A DNA stretch of 22,245 nucleotides from a virus. The position numbers and the translations under genes were made by a program. The stretch's first letter is position 1. Each line of letters begins with the position of its first letter. The stretch is taken from the IMG/VR virus record IMGVR_UViG_3300025168_000753, positions 1 to 22,245 of that record. One strand, 5' to 3'. Positions 21,597 to 22,245 of this stretch are shown one piece after another. The notes below the pieces were generated by a model that saw only the letters and a program-made list of their open reading frames with translations, made no database searches and was not told the origin of the DNA.

Positions 21597-22070
21597 TCAC
21601 GCTCCAAAGGCCAAAATAATCATCGTGATAACTATACCAGCAACCAGTAGCCCTACCACACCGACAATAGTATATAAAAAAATGTCATGCAGTAATTGTT
21701 TACGAGCTTTCTTTTTAGCAATAGCGGCCTTGATTGAGGCTGCATGGGCATTCCGAGATTCTTGCAAAGCATTCTGGTACGCGTCCCAAAATTTCTGCCC
21801 TTCATTGCTCATGTGGCAGATCATGCGAAGCTCTTCGTTGTACCTGTCGATACTCTGACGCGCCCAAGCAAGCTTCATTGCTTCTTGGGGGGTCAACGGT
21901 TGAGTCACGCTTTCGCGCTTCTCAAGCTCCAACTTATTCATCCCATCTTGGATCCCAGTCATTCTGTCCAAAATAGAATTTACGTTCGCGTTACCCTCTT
22001 TGACCGCGCTCACTAAACTGTTAATGCCGCTGATAGCCGCCGTTACTGCGGCGATAGACTCGAAAATCAT
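21597..22070 (-). CDS. Tail-anchored membrane protein, 157 aa
   Basis: I start at the ATG at 22070, two bases after the upstream holin-like gene's TAA; upstream alternatives would overlap that gene further. The N-terminus is amphipathic (IFESIAAVTAAISGINSLVS), the middle is charged and helical, and the last 27 residues form a strong transmembrane segment (FLYTIVGVVGLLVAGIVITM). The position between a holin-like gene and the spanins suggests a membrane function in lysis or its timing, such as an antiholin. I recall similar unannotated proteins in marine phages. The topology is clear; the function is not. Confidence 0.7.
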   Translation of the reverse strand: MIFESIAAVTAAISGINSLVSAVKEGNANVNSILDRMTGIQDGMNKLELEKRESVTQPLTPQEAMKLAWARQSIDRYNEELRMICHMSNEGQKFWDAYQNALQESRNAHAASIKAAIAKKKARKQLLHDIFLYTIVGVVGLLVAGIVITMIILAFGA

Positions 22071-22071
22071 T

Positions 22072-22245
22072 TTACTTACGGGCCATGTACGCAGTGGCCC
22101 CAAAATATAGACCTATGATCGAAGCTTGTGAAAGAAAAAGCATATCGGACAGCGAGGCTAGTGTGCTAAGTCGAGCCTCTGAAATGAATGGGAGCAACGG
22201 GAGCAAGGCAAAACCAACCATAGATATCATAGCAACCCACGCTAT
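22072..22245 (-). CDS. Holin-like membrane protein, 5' end cut by window edge
   Basis: The frame is open from the right edge to the TAA at 22072-22074 and gives the last 57 residues. They contain two hydrophobic segments (AWVAMISMVGFALLPLLPF and DMLFLSQASIIGLYFGATAY) separated by a short polar stretch, and end MARK with a basic tail. Two or three helices with a charged C-terminus and a position just upstream of lysis genes fit a phage holin, which forms lesions in the inner membrane. An endolysin is not seen in the window and may lie beyond the edge. The missing N-terminus prevents a class assignment. Confidence 0.6.
   Translation of the reverse strand: MAWVAMISMVGFALLPLLPFISEARLSTLASLSDMLFLSQASIIGLYFGATAYMARK

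Overview
The window reads as part of the genome of a tailed double-stranded DNA bacteriophage. Genes are tightly packed, with many 1-4 nt start/stop overlaps, and the window carries a terminase small subunit, a phage primase-helicase, a recombination module, large structural-type proteins and a lysis cassette. I see no cellular housekeeping genes, rRNA, tRNA or CRISPR. Several late proteins (the Gly/Gln-rich protein, the short GGIA/GGLA motifs, the basic 47- and 98-residue proteins) resemble families I remember from uncultured marine phages. That recollection, plus a small protein with a SutA-like motif (SutA is a gammaproteobacterial RNA polymerase factor), suggests a marine bacterial and possibly gammaproteobacterial host; this is inference. 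No integrase, large terminase, portal or major capsid gene lies in the window, so lifestyle and virion type cannot be fixed here.

Layout. (1) 1-1247, plus strand: three genes of unknown function, the first cut by the window edge. (2) 1244-5648, minus strand: read in transcription order, a Cro/CI-like regulator, a primase-polymerase/helicase, three small unknown proteins including a 45-residue membrane protein, a noncoding stretch with at least eight exact copies of TGACCCTA (either orientation), the SutA-like small protein, and the terminase small subunit with a very acidic tail. (3) 5649-5837: a divergent control region with a TTGACA promoter element and inverted 8-mers that look like operators. 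(4) 5838-10580, plus strand: a replication/recombination operon with an unknown 140-residue protein, a Sak4-like ATPase, a DUF669 protein with a 12-bp repeat tract, two tiny genes, a RadD-like SF2 helicase and a PD-(D/E)XK exonuclease. (5) 10577-22245, minus strand: in transcription order, a holin-like protein (cut by the edge), a tail-anchored membrane protein, three small proteins (two very basic), an overlapping i-spanin/o-spanin pair, four large structural-type proteins (623, 465, 633 and 1335 residues) and a DUF1064 nuclease.

How it fits together. The regulator at 5364-5648 probably controls the divergent promoters. One arm makes the primase-helicase, the other the ssDNA-handling and recombination proteins. 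The long right-hand minus-strand operon is late: lysis functions plus virion proteins. The repeat array at 2283-2461 sits upstream of the terminase small subunit in a stretch with no gene. It is the most unusual element here; a replication origin, a terminase (pac) recognition region or a regulatory array are all possible and the sequence does not decide among them.
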